The notes beneath the pieces are model-generated. The model did no database searches and was not told where the DNA came from. It saw only the letters and a list, made by a program, of their open reading frames with translations. A stretch of 48,706 nt of DNA from an uncultured Lachnospiraceae bacterium. GTDB lineage: Bacteria; Bacillota; Clostridia; Lachnospirales; Lachnospiraceae. The stretch covers positions 1 to 48,706 of the forward strand of contig CACZJD010000016.1 of the NCBI GenBank assembly GCA_902781325.1, written 5' to 3'. How positions within the stretch are numbered: position 1 is the first letter of the stretch; each line of letters starts with the position of its first letter. Positions 1 through 7,140 of the stretch are shown here, in pieces. The translations under genes and the position numbers were made by a program.

Positions 1-72
1 TCTTCTTTTTAGGAATATATTCAGGGTTGCATTTCTGTTAAGTTGTCATATATTCGATTGTGATGGTTTTTC

Positions 73-96
73 GGACGCCTGTCTGACAGGCTGTCC
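73..96 (-). other. Leader hairpin downstream of the tandem promoters
   Basis: GGAC/GTCC outer pairs and GCCTGTC/GACAGGC inner pairs form an almost perfect hairpin with a minimal loop about 30 bases after P2. There is no T-tract, so it is unlikely to terminate. It may be a structural element of a stable-RNA leader. The rest of 1-365 shows only A+T-rich sequence and short unsupported reading frames. Confidence 0.4.
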
Positions 97-126
97 GTGC
101 TGCCCCTTTTCAGCGGCAACTCTAAT

Positions 127-155
127 ATCATATATCACGCCGTTTCGATTGTCAA
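127..155 (-). promoter_or_regulatory. Downstream member of tandem rRNA-type promoters (P2)
   Basis: Minus-strand -35 TTGACA (155-150), 17-base spacer, -10 TATGAT (132-127). This is a near-consensus sigma-A promoter. The transcript runs leftwards through about 120 bases of leader and out of the window. Tandem strong promoters without a following reading frame are typical of rrn operons in Clostridia; the 16S gene itself is not visible here. Confidence 0.6.
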
Positions 156-232
156 GCACTTTTTTAAGTTTTTCTTGAGCCGTCAGGCTCGAAAACTCTT
201 TTGTGCCCGCCTCTCTTTCAACGGCGAATGCT

Positions 233-261
233 ATATTACCACTCCCAAACACCCTTTTCAA
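233..261 (-). promoter_or_regulatory. Upstream member of tandem rRNA-type promoters (P1)
   Basis: On the minus strand a -35 TTGAAA (261-256) and a -10 TAATAT (238-233) are separated by exactly 17 bases. It lies about 80 bp upstream of a second promoter, and both are followed by similar GC-containing stretches. No protein gene with a good ribosome binding site follows before the window edge, so a stable RNA operon to the left is the likely target (inference). Confidence 0.55.
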
Positions 262-365
262 GTATTATTTTCAAAAATCAAATATTAGTTTATTTATGGC
301 GAAATGATTGATTATTGTATTCACAATACCGACTTACGTTCAAACAAATCTGAACGATTATGACG

Positions 366-1580
366 TCAGTCGACAAACACATAGGCCGCAAGTCTATCAA
401 ATGCTTCTTTTACTCTTGAAAACGGAAGCGCCAGATTGATCCGTGTATGGCATTCTCCGTGGAACGGGCGTCCATCCTGTATCGCGACGCCGACTCTCCA
501 TGCAGCACTGAGCACATCATCCAGACTTTTTCCTGTCCTCTCGCAATACTTCGAGCAATCAGCAAACAGCATATATGTGCCTTCCGGCCTTGTAACTTCC
601 ACATCCGGAAGAAAATTAGCAATATAACCGCAGGCATAGTCGATATTTTGACCCAGCACTTTTAATAATTCGTCGACCCAGGCATACCCTTCCGGAGAAT
701 AGGCGCCGATCAGCGCGTACATTGAAAGTACATTCATATTATTGTAATGGGACATCGAACTCTCTTTGAGGACTCGGTCGCGTATTGTCTTATTATAAAT
801 AATATGATAAGAGCCAACGAGTCCGGCGAGATTGAAAGTCTTTGAAGGAGCATAGAGCGCAACAGTTCTGTTTCTCGCGTCTTCAGACACCGACTGAGTG
901 GGAATATGCCTGTTTCCGAAAAGGATCATATCGGACCATATCTCATCTGAGATGATCTTTACATCGTATTTCCGGCACAGCTCGGTGAACTCAAGTATCT
1001 CTCCCCTGCTCCACACTCTGCCGCAGGGATTATGGGGCGAACAGAATATCGCCGCGTGAATGCGGCGGCTTTTGATCTTTTCCTCCATATCTTCAAAATC
1101 CATGCGCCAGATACCCTGTGCATCCTTTTTGAGAGGGGAGTGAACGATATTATACCCGCTGTTCTTTAAGCTGTTCGTAAACCCGATGTATGTGGGTGAA
1201 TGCAGGAGGACATTATCTCCTTTGGAGCAGAATACTCCCAGAGCCGAGAGCACACCGCCAAGCACTCCATTTTCATATCCAATGCAATCTGCCGTCAGGC
1301 CTGTCACACCGTTTCTTACTTCATGCCATTTAATGATCTCATCGTAGTATTCTTTTCTTATGTCAAAATATCCATAGGCCGGATGCTCTGCTCTTTCGAT
1401 CATTGCCTTCGGGATCGAGGGGCATGTCGGAAAGTTCATATCCGCAACCCACATAGGAATGACATCATACCCTTCCTCCGGCTTATCCGGAATAAAAGAC
1501 CGGCTTCCGGTGCCCAGGGCATCTACAGCTATAGCGTCCTTTCCATGTCTGTTCATTATTGACTCAAAATCATATTTCAT
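366..1580 (-). CDS. MalY/PatB-type aminotransferase (probable cystathionine beta-lyase)
   Basis: A 404-residue PLP-dependent class I/II fold enzyme of the MalY/PatB subfamily, which usually cleaves C-S bonds of cystathionine or related thiol conjugates in the cytoplasm. Visible family marks are the N-terminal PMWVADMNF block, the CSPHNPCGRVW segment, the SDEIWSDM segment holding the PLP-binding Asp, and the APSKTFNLAG block with the Schiff-base Lys. Length is normal. The start is preceded by AGAGG at about 10 bases. It follows dtd by 15 bases, so the two are probably cotranscribed. Physiological substrate (cystathionine or another thioether) cannot be told from sequence. Confidence 0.88.
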   Translation of the reverse strand: MKYDFESIMNRHGKDAIAVDALGTGSRSFIPDKPEEGYDVIPMWVADMNFPTCPSIPKAMIERAEHPAYGYFDIRKEYYDEIIKWHEVRNGVTGLTADCIGYENGVLGGVLSALGVFCSKGDNVLLHSPTYIGFTNSLKNSGYNIVHSPLKKDAQGIWRMDFEDMEEKIKSRRIHAAIFCSPHNPCGRVWSRGEILEFTELCRKYDVKIISDEIWSDMILFGNRHIPTQSVSEDARNRTVALYAPSKTFNLAGLVGSYHIIYNKTIRDRVLKESSMSHYNNMNVLSMYALIGAYSPEGYAWVDELLKVLGQNIDYACGYIANFLPDVEVTRPEGTYMLFADCSKYCERTGKSLDDVLSAAWRVGVAIQDGRPFHGECHTRINLALPFSRVKEAFDRLAAYVFVD

Positions 1581-1595
1581 AGATCTTTTTCCTCT

Positions 1596-2051
1596 TTAAT
1601 ACCCCAGTTCTTCCGAATCCATCAATATAGTAAAAGGTCCGTTGTTTGTCAGACGCACTTTCATGAGAGCGCCAAATTCTCCGGTCTGAGGTTTTCTTCC
1701 TGTCAATTGCTCACACTTTTCGATCAGATAATTATAGAGTTCTTCCGCATGCTGGGGCGAACCGGCCTTAATAAAGGAAGGACGGTTTCCCTTGCGGCAG
1801 TCTGCGTACAGCGTAAATTGAGAGACAAGCAGGATCTCTCCACCGACTGCAGCGAGGTTAAGGTTTGTTTTTCCGTTTTCGTCCTCAAAGATCCGAAGCT
1901 TGAGCATCTTTTCCACCATACGGTCGGCAGTAGCACGCGTATCCTTTTCGCAGATTCCTGCAAGTACCAGATAGCCTTTGCCAATCTTTCCCACAATTCC
2001 GCCATCAATCTCAACTTCTGCATTATCCACACATTGTATTACAAAACGCAT
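1596..2051 (-). CDS. dtd: D-aminoacyl-tRNA deacylase
   Basis: A 151-residue DTD protein, full length. It hydrolyses D-amino acids from mischarged tRNA and so keeps them out of translation. The [20 protein letters not shown] block is the family signature. The C-terminal Gly-cisPro motif reads NNGPFTI, where most members have GPVT, a mild substitution next to the substrate pocket. The start has a GGAGG ribosome binding site (minus strand, just upstream of 2051). A TATACT box lies at 2107-2102, but no good -35 is visible. malY follows directly. Confidence 0.93.
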   Translation of the reverse strand: MRFVIQCVDNAEVEIDGGIVGKIGKGYLVLAGICEKDTRATADRMVEKMLKLRIFEDENGKTNLNLAAVGGEILLVSQFTLYADCRKGNRPSFIKAGSPQHAEELYNYLIEKCEQLTGRKPQTGEFGALMKVRLTNNGPFTILMDSEELGY

Positions 2052-2139
2052 TAACAGTTTCCTCCGCGATCATTTGTTTTTGCCCTGGTCGGACAGAGAT
2101 AAGTATACCATTACCGGCAGAAAAAGCATTAATTTTAAA

Positions 2140-2176
2140 TGAAAAAGACTCCGGCCGTCGCCGAAGTCTTTTTCTG
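2140..2176 (-). terminator. Rho-independent terminator after the L,D-transpeptidase gene
   Basis: A hairpin with arms AAAAAGACTTCGGC and GCCGGAGTCTTTTT (one mismatch) runs into a T-tract on the minus strand. It sits 22 bases past the stop of the L,D-transpeptidase and separates that gene from dtd. Confidence 0.8.
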
Positions 2177-2197
2177 CCTTTTCAACTTTGTGATTTC

Positions 2198-3358
2198 TCA
2201 CTCATAAACAACCAACTTGGTACCATGTGGTATGTTTGTGTAAATCCAGCGTGCGTGTTCGAGCGCAAGGCGGATGCAGCTCATGGAAATATTCATTCCA
2301 AGTCTGTCATCTGCGATGTCTGCGTACTCCGGATTCCCTTCACTATACTTATCATAAAGGATTGTGTGAAGCATAAATCCGGCAGTGGTCCAGTAAACAT
2401 AAGCAGCCTTACATTTTTCGAACCTCTTCCATCCGTAATCAGACTGATTCTTCCAGCATAGTTCGAACTGCCCGCAAGGGGTTCTTGTTGCGGGAGCACC
2501 GCACGAAAACTCCCAATCCCCCTTGATCCTTGTCCATTCACCTTTCTTGCCCTGATAAATTCTGAGCGCATGCTCAGACAGATTGGCGAGAACAAGATAC
2601 TGTGTATCGCTATCGTACCACTGTGCCTTCTGGTCCATTACGTCATTGACTTTATTTACAGCAATGCCTTCTCCATTTATGACCTTGCCGTCAATCTCCT
2701 TGTTGGTCACAACAGTACCGTTACTATTCGTATAGAAAGTGTTCCCTTTATCGGAAACCTGTAATCCCGTCTTGGTTGTAAGAGCTCCTGAGCTCTCAAA
2801 GAAATAATAAACGCCATCTATCTTATAGACGTGAGGTCCGGTGTACATCGCTCCGCCATTGCCCAGATAGTACCATTTACTGTCAACTTTTCTCCACCCG
2901 TGTGCCATGGCGCCGCTCGGATCCAGGTAGTACCAGTGTCCGTCAGTCTTCACCCAGCCTGTCTTCATTGCTCCGCTTGCCAGGTCAAAATAGTACCATG
3001 TTCCCTGGATCTTCTGCCAGCCGACTTTCATATAACCGGCGCCGGTACAGAAATACCATTTGCCATTATCTTTAATAAAACCGGTTTGCATTGCACCGTC
3101 TTTATTGAAGAAGTAAAACTTACCATTGATCTTGGCCCAGCCGGTATGGTTGCCCTTTTCAGTTACATAATACCAGTCATTGCCTTTTTTCACCCAGCCA
3201 AGCTGTCCGGTAGCTGCCGCAGCTCCCTGAGCCTCTTCTTTTACAATAATACTCTCCGTATCCGATACCTTCTGCGCCGCGCTTACGCTCGTCACAGGAA
3301 TCGAGGACATAAATAATGCAGATGTAAGAAGCATTGCAAACAGACGTACACGTTTCAT
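2198..3358 (-). CDS. Secreted L,D-transpeptidase (YkuD) with cell-wall-binding repeats
   Basis: A 386-residue exported protein. Residues 1-28 form a Sec signal peptide (basic start, hydrophobic core, AxA-like SVSAAQ end). From about residue 53 to 215 there are some seven to eight cell-wall/choline-binding repeats of about 20 residues, with the recurring pattern GW-K-x-GxWYY. The C-terminal part (about 245-386) is a YkuD domain: LHTIL supplies the conserved His region and MSCIRL the catalytic Cys/Arg. The usual S-H-G-C motif is S-M-S-C here. Such enzymes make 3-3 peptidoglycan cross-links or attach proteins. The start has an excellent AAGGAG site. It is monocistronic, with its own promoter and terminator. 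Confidence 0.88.
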   Translation of the reverse strand: MKRVRLFAMLLTSALFMSSIPVTSVSAAQKVSDTESIIVKEEAQGAAAATGQLGWVKKGNDWYYVTEKGNHTGWAKINGKFYFFNKDGAMQTGFIKDNGKWYFCTGAGYMKVGWQKIQGTWYYFDLASGAMKTGWVKTDGHWYYLDPSGAMAHGWRKVDSKWYYLGNGGAMYTGPHVYKIDGVYYFFESSGALTTKTGLQVSDKGNTFYTNSNGTVVTNKEIDGKVINGEGIAVNKVNDVMDQKAQWYDSDTQYLVLANLSEHALRIYQGKKGEWTRIKGDWEFSCGAPATRTPCGQFELCWKNQSDYGWKRFEKCKAAYVYWTTAGFMLHTILYDKYSEGNPEYADIADDRLGMNISMSCIRLALEHARWIYTNIPHGTKLVVYE

Positions 3359-3470
3359 CTTTTTTCTCCTTATAATTTGATCGACTTAATAGTTACACGC
3401 GACAATATAAGGAGTGAACAACGCATACGCTCTCTCACAAATATCATCACAAAGTTGTTTGGCAATTGTT

Positions 3471-3499
3471 ATGTTACAACATTGTGATATAAAATGCAA
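3471..3499 (-). promoter_or_regulatory. Probable promoter of the L,D-transpeptidase gene
   Basis: Minus-strand TTGCAT (3499-3494), 17-base spacer, TAACAT (3476-3471), about 110 bases upstream of the start codon. The whole 3359-3741 interval is strongly A+T-rich and otherwise holds only the short hairpin at 3693-3708. Confidence 0.5.
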
Positions 3500-3692
3500 G
3501 TATTTTTTAATATTTTTGTAATAAATATTTTGATATATTAATCCTTTCGTATTAAATTGATTATTTATCGAAACATTTGATATTCTCAAGCATTGACCCG
3601 CCTGATAATATACGGAAAAGACCTAAACCCGGTCAAATTACCCCGTTTTAATTTTTCTGAAGTTCAGATAGAATCCGCATTGTAAACACAAC

Positions 3693-3708
3693 AGCGGAGT
3701 GATCCGCT
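3693..3708 (+). other. Small hairpin in front of the 3742 gene
   Basis: AGCGGA and TCCGCT flank a GTGA loop, 16 bases upstream of the ribosome binding site of the small plus-strand gene. It may be a stabilising 5' UTR element. No -35/-10 pair of good quality was found for this gene. Confidence 0.3.
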
Positions 3709-3741
3709 CAAATCCAGAAAGTGAGAGGAAAAAAGAATTAT

Positions 3742-4053
3742 ATGTTTGATGTTATGAACTATGCAGACAGAAACGATGTCGAAGTTTCCATCCGCAAAGG
3801 TCACGACGGACGTACAGAATGGGAAATCTTCCTGCGTGACCACCGGCTGAATATGACCGAGTTCACACGTATTATAGATATAGAGATCAGAGGTCGGATG
3901 GATCAGGACGCATACATTGAGTTCAGATGCGAACAACTGATGGACATGATCCGTTCAGCCAGAATGAAAAAAGAGTTTTCGGACATCGAATCCGTAAAAG
4001 AAAAAAACGCCCTGCAGCCTGAGGCTGCCGGGCAGTTTTTCTTTTTCTCCTGA
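3742..4053 (+). CDS. Unknown small protein
   Basis: A 103-residue product not recognised by family. The start at 3742 (MFDVMNYADR) is preferred over the in-frame GTG at 3721, because AGAGG at 3724-3728 then acts as ribosome binding site, although the 13-base spacing is long. The protein is soluble, charged and has no membrane segment or known motif. Its last 15 codons (NALQPEAAGQFFFFS) are the translation of a bidirectional terminator hairpin with its T-tract. The tail is therefore probably not under protein-level selection, or most transcripts end before the stop codon. It converges on the CobW gene at 4077. Confidence 0.5.
   Translation: MFDVMNYADRNDVEVSIRKGHDGRTEWEIFLRDHRLNMTEFTRIIDIEIRGRMDQDAYIEFRCEQLMDMIRSARMKKEFSDIESVKEKNALQPEAAGQFFFFS
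4009..4048. terminator. Bidirectional terminator between convergent genes
   Basis: GCCCTGCAGCC and GGCTGCCGGGC form a GC-rich stem with one mismatch and a TGA loop. On the plus strand it is followed by TTTTTCTTTTT. On the minus strand it is followed by seven T residues. It can end transcription of both the plus-strand small gene and the minus-strand CobW gene, and it overlaps the 3' end of the former's reading frame. Confidence 0.8.
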
Positions 4054-4076
4054 TTTTTTGTTTGGCGAGAGCTTGT

Positions 4077-5033
4077 TTAGAGTTCACCGTGATATTTTGC
4101 CCGCTGTGCGAAGCATTTATCGATCAGTTCTCTGTTCAGGCTCTCTCCTATAATTATAAGAGCATTTTGTCCCCTGTCTCTCTCTTCAATTTCTATTTGT
4201 CCGGGAACAGCGTTGATCCTGAGCCAGTTCCCTGCCATATTCTCAACAAAGCCTTTGATCCTGTGCACATTTCCAAATGCAGGATCGCTGAAGATGTGCT
4301 CAGCAGCCGCCCGGATTTCCGGTTCCTGCATTTTTACATAAAAATAAAACAGCGAACGGTACCCGTTATCCTGTTCAACCTGATATTTTACATGATCTTC
4401 AAGCCGATAGCCGCAGCTGCCGATCTTCCTGTAATCGCTTTCATCAAATTGCTCCCAGTTTCCCGATACTACATCATCGTCAAATCTCCTGCTGCAATGA
4501 TACTCGTTCATAACTTCATTTAAGAGGCTGACCGTATTACGGATCTCCCGCTCGGTAACTTCCTGAGTTCTGCTCAGAACGACACATCCCGCATTTGCAA
4601 CCTGTGAAGCTAAAAGATATCTGGCTTCGGCAGAGAGAAGCTTTTCCTGCCTCGCACTCACAATAGATATCACATTTCCGGGAGTGTACCAGCGGTCAAG
4701 AGGATCTTCTCTGAGCACATCAAAAAACTCGTCCACATCGAAAACGCCTGAAGGTTCCACGAGAACTCTGTCGTATCCCATCATAGCCATAGAGATCAGC
4801 TTAGTCTTAAATCTCCTTCTGTGTGCTTCATATCCGTCTCCTCCAATGACCATTTCCAATTCGCATTGTTCACCGAGAAGATCCTGCAAAAACATAACGT
4901 CTACATTCACTGCGCCGTAATCATTCTCAAGAATGCATATTCTATTGCCCTTTTTCATCAGATACTTCGCGTAAGAACGAATAAATGTTGTCTTACCGGC
5001 GCCTAAAAAACCGGTGATCAGATCAATTATCAT
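4077..5033 (-). CDS. CobW/P47K-family GTPase, atypical (no CxCC motif)
   Basis: A 318-residue G3E-type GTPase. The P-loop is GFLGAGKTT near the N-terminus and VLVEPSGV is the switch region. The family is linked to delivery or sensing of metals such as zinc and cobalt. Two usual marks are missing. The CxCC metal site that follows the second strand is replaced by VIGGDGYEA, and the NKxD guanine-specificity motif reads SRTQ. Metal binding and nucleotide preference may therefore differ from classic members. The start at 5033 is fixed by AAAGGAG seven bases upstream. The open frame extends 37 codons further, but that part has no ribosome binding site. Two other CobW proteins lie at 36596-38785. 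Confidence 0.82.
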   Translation of the reverse strand: MIIDLITGFLGAGKTTFIRSYAKYLMKKGNRICILENDYGAVNVDVMFLQDLLGEQCELEMVIGGDGYEAHRRRFKTKLISMAMMGYDRVLVEPSGVFDVDEFFDVLREDPLDRWYTPGNVISIVSARQEKLLSAEARYLLASQVANAGCVVLSRTQEVTEREIRNTVSLLNEVMNEYHCSRRFDDDVVSGNWEQFDESDYRKIGSCGYRLEDHVKYQVEQDNGYRSLFYFYVKMQEPEIRAAAEHIFSDPAFGNVHRIKGFVENMAGNWLRINAVPGQIEIEERDRGQNALIIIGESLNRELIDKCFAQRAKYHGEL

Positions 5034-5106
5034 ATTTTCTCCTTTATTATCAGAACGGACGACACAAGTATAACAGAATATCCTGAAATATGTTTGTATA
5101 ATCACT

Positions 5107-5141
5107 AAGGCTGCCCGGTCATGTATTGACCAGGCAGCCTT
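5107..5141. other. Intergenic hairpin between the yneA-like and cobW genes
   Basis: AAGGCTGCC at 5107-5115 pairs with GGCAGCCTT at 5133-5141, with extra pairing inside (GGTCA/TGACC). No T-tract follows on either strand, so it may be a weak terminator of the yneA-like gene or an mRNA-stability element. Confidence 0.45.
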
Positions 5142-5173
5142 CAAATCTGCAGATTCTGATAGTTAATGAATGC

Positions 5174-5719
5174 TTATTTCAATTCTGTAGAATAATAGGG
5201 CACAACAAGATGTGTTCCCGGGGTGACAACAGGATAAGATGATTTGTCATAGTCCAGATTATTGATCCTGCAGAGTTCCTCCAGATAATCATTCTGTGTC
5301 TTGTAATAATTCCTGTCATCATACCGCTGCACAATATCCAAAAGATTCTCCTCATAGGCCACTGTGATCGTGTCGTAATACTTGTAAGCTTCCGGAATCT
5401 CTTTACTCTTCGCTCTTGAAGCGATGCCTCCTATACCGAACACTACACTGACAAGAATGAAGGCAGCAAGGGCCGAGCGCAGGATGCGTACCTTTCTGGC
5501 TCTCGCTCTGGCCGCTTTCCTTCTGGATAGCGCTCTTCTTCTCGCCGTCCCCCTTTCATCAATGCAGGATGTTCCGGCTGTTTCTCCACTGAAATTGTAT
5601 ACTGCACAAGTCTTATTCTCCTTAACGGATTTCTCATAATATCTCACAGAATCGAAAGATCTTGCTGTATTCCCCTGTACGCATGCGATAACGTTAATTC
5701 CCGAATATGACTTACTCAT
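5174..5719 (-). CDS. YneA-like membrane-anchored LysM-type protein (probable SOS cell-division inhibitor)
   Basis: A 181-residue protein with a very basic region (about 58-76), one transmembrane helix (about 80-102) and a C-terminal LysM-like region starting at DTITVAYEENLLDIV and ending in TPGTHLVVPY. In Bacillus, YneA is a LysM membrane protein that halts division during DNA damage and is encoded divergently from lexA. The same arrangement is seen here. Its promoter carries two LexA-box-like sites. Bacillus YneA is about 105 residues, so the 75-residue N-terminal extension is unusual. RBS is GAGGAG at about 7 bases. The function is inferred from context and topology. Confidence 0.7.
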   Translation of the reverse strand: MSKSYSGINVIACVQGNTARSFDSVRYYEKSVKENKTCAVYNFSGETAGTSCIDERGTARRRALSRRKAARARARKVRILRSALAAFILVSVVFGIGGIASRAKSKEIPEAYKYYDTITVAYEENLLDIVQRYDDRNYYKTQNDYLEELCRINNLDYDKSSYPVVTPGTHLVVPYYSTELK

Positions 5720-5750
5720 TGTCTATCTCCTCTTTCGTATGCTATTACAA

Positions 5751-5764
5751 CGAACCTATGTTTG
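5751..5764. promoter_or_regulatory. LexA (SOS) box 1
   Basis: CGAACCTATGTTTG matches the Firmicute SOS consensus CGAAC-N4-GTTYG at every fixed position. It lies immediately downstream of the yneA-like -10. Confidence 0.8.
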
Positions 5765-5773
5765 CATGCCTTT

Positions 5774-5802
5774 ATTCTATCGAACATTCATTCTGCTGTC
5801 AA
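5774..5802 (-). promoter_or_regulatory. Promoter of the yneA-like gene
   Basis: Minus-strand TTGACA (5802-5797), 17-base spacer, TAGAAT (5779-5774). One LexA-box-like site lies in the spacer and another just downstream of the -10, an arrangement expected to give tight repression. Confidence 0.75.
5781..5794. promoter_or_regulatory. LexA (SOS) box 2
   Basis: CGAACATTCATTCT is a CGAAC-N4-RTTCT variant of the SOS box and occupies the spacer of the yneA-like promoter. Confidence 0.6.
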
Positions 5803-5809
5803 GAAAAAT

Positions 5810-5823
5810 CGAACAAATATTCT
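5810..5823. promoter_or_regulatory. LexA (SOS) box 3
   Basis: CGAACAAATATTCT has a perfect left half-site and a degenerate right half-site. It lies upstream of the lexA -35 and directly abuts box 4. Confidence 0.55.
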
Positions 5824-5836
5824 GAATATATGTTTG
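5823..5836. promoter_or_regulatory. LexA (SOS) box 4
   Basis: TGAATATATGTTTG has a perfect right half-site and a degenerate left half-site. It overlaps the -35 of the lexA promoter, consistent with autorepression. Confidence 0.5.
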
Positions 5837-5862
5837 CTTTTTTAAGATTTTGATTGTATAAT
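5834..5862 (+). promoter_or_regulatory. lexA promoter
   Basis: TTGCTT (5834-5839), 17-base spacer, TATAAT (5857-5862), about 56 bases upstream of the lexA start. Confidence 0.75.
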
Positions 5863-5918
5863 CAAAACAGATTAAGCCTATTATCATTTAATACTATAGA
5901 AAGCAGGAGGTCATACCA

Positions 5919-6530
5919 ATGCCCGCTAAGATTTCCAAGAAGCAGCAGGAAATTCTGGATTATCTCAAGGATGAGATCCTGTCCAAGGGATATCCTCCCA
6001 CAGTGCGGGAGATCTGTGAGAAAGTCGGACTCAAGTCCACTTCTTCTGTGCATTCTCACCTTTCGACCCTTGAGAGGAATGGATTTATTCGCAGAGATCC
6101 CACCAAACCGAGAGCAATAGAGATCTGTGATGACAGTTTTCAGATGGTACGTACAGAGATGGCATCCCTGCCGGTAGTTGGAAATGTAGCCGCAGGACAG
6201 CCCATCCTCGCGCAGGAAAATATTGAGAATTATTTTCCCGTTCCCGCGGATATTCTCCCCCCCGGTGACTCCTTTGCCTTGAGAGTACGGGGAGAATCCA
6301 TGATCAATGCCGGTATCTTTAACGGCGATCTTGTGTTTGTCAATTCCTGCAATACCGCCAGAAACGGAGACATAGTCGTCGCTCTTATTGAGGACGGCGC
6401 TACCGTGAAGACTTTCTACAAAGAGAACGGGCATTTCCGGCTGCAGCCCGAGAACGACTCTATGGAACCGATCATTGTAGATCAGTGCATGATCCTCGGG
6501 AAAGTCTTCGGTGTTTTCAGGACCATGTGA
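5919..6530 (+). CDS. lexA: SOS repressor LexA
   Basis: A 203-residue LexA of normal length. The N-terminal winged helix-turn-helix (about residues 2-66) includes [19 protein letters not shown]. The peptidase S24 domain has the Ala92-Gly93 self-cleavage site in NVAAGQP, the nucleophile Ser127 in RGESM, and the general base Lys164 in ATVKTF. RecA-stimulated autocleavage derepresses SOS genes. The start has a strong AGGAGG site. The promoter and adjacent boxes suggest autoregulation together with the divergent yneA-like gene. A long-stem terminator follows. Confidence 0.97.
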   Translation: MPAKISKKQQEILDYLKDEILSKGYPPTVREICEKVGLKSTSSVHSHLSTLERNGFIRRDPTKPRAIEICDDSFQMVRTEMASLPVVGNVAAGQPILAQENIENYFPVPADILPPGDSFALRVRGESMINAGIFNGDLVFVNSCNTARNGDIVVALIEDGATVKTFYKENGHFRLQPENDSMEPIIVDQCMILGKVFGVFRTM

Positions 6531-6573
6531 TATCGCATTCCGTTATGAAATGAATTTGTTAACTGAAATGATT

Positions 6574-6632
6574 AAAAGAGAGGCTGTAAAGAAATGAGGA
6601 TTTCTTCCCATTTCTTTACAGCCTCTCTTTTA
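6574..6632. terminator. Long perfect-stem bidirectional terminator (lexA / rsfS)
   Basis: A perfect 23-bp stem pairs 6574-6596 with 6609-6631 around a 12-base loop, with T-rich flanks on both strands (arms begin AAAAGAGAGGC and end GCCTCTCTTTT). It lies between the convergent lexA and rsfS genes and can stop both transcripts. Confidence 0.85.
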
Positions 6633-6683
6633 TTATGAACATCTATTCAGTTTATTCTATGGACCGCCAAGGCAGTATGGATC

Positions 6684-7055
6684 TTACAGATGATCGGGAT
6701 CTATCTGCTTGCCGTCTCTCCATATTCTCTCAAGATCGTAGAGAAGGCGGTCTTCCTGATTAAAAATATGAACGATCACATCGCCGAAATCGAGAAGGAT
6801 CCACTTCGCGTGCTCGTATCCTTCCACCTGTTTGAGAACAGCGCCGGCTTTTTCCATCTTCTCGCTCACTTCATCAGATAATGCCTGGATCTGGGGACGG
6901 CTTGAACCGTTTGCAATAATGAAATAATCTGCGAGAACAGACACTTCACTGATGTCGATCACGCGGATATCAGCCGCCTTTTTCTCTTCAAGTGCCGCGA
7001 TCGCGATGCGGGCAAGTTCTCCGGATCTCTCTTTGGTGTTAGCCATTTCACTCAT
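6684..7055 (-). CDS. rsfS: Ribosomal silencing factor RsfS
   Basis: A 123-residue RsfS/YbeB/Iojap protein. It binds L14 on the large subunit and prevents subunit joining when nutrients are short. Family blocks are DISEVSVLADYFIIANGSS, EGYEHAKWILLDFGDVIVHIF and the C-terminal LERIW. The start at 7055 (MSEMANT) is chosen because GAGAGG lies eight bases upstream; the frame is open to 7094 but without such a site. It is the last gene of the rplU-to-rsfS operon. The ancestral end of yqeK overlapped its start codon. Confidence 0.92.
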   Translation of the reverse strand: MSEMANTKERSGELARIAIAALEEKKAADIRVIDISEVSVLADYFIIANGSSRPQIQALSDEVSEKMEKAGAVLKQVEGYEHAKWILLDFGDVIVHIFNQEDRLLYDLERIWRDGKQIDPDHL

Positions 7056-7140
7056 AGAATTTCCTCTCTTCATCACATCTTCTGTAATACTCATAGGTTT
7101 TCTGTGTCATGGGATCCACTTCCGCTCCTGTCGTGCCCAG
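7048..7140 (-). pseudogene. Out-of-frame C-terminal remnant of yqeK
   Basis: In a different frame from the intact part of yqeK, the minus strand from 7140 to 7048 encodes LGTTGAEVDPMTQ followed by KTYEYYRRCDEERKFYE and a TGA that overlaps the rsfS start. A tail with DPMT-x-x-TYxYY is what complete YqeK proteins of Clostridia carry (from memory of the family). The stop/start overlap is the expected coupling with rsfS. About 30-40 codons between ADYI and this tail appear to be lost, with a net frameshift. Confidence 0.6.

Noticed and set aside
97-288. Short open frames near the left edge
   Set aside because: They have no ribosome binding site and overlap the tandem promoters and leader hairpin.
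5107-5141. Hairpin considered as a clear rho-independent terminator
   Set aside because: No T-tract follows on either strand; kept only as an unspecified hairpin.
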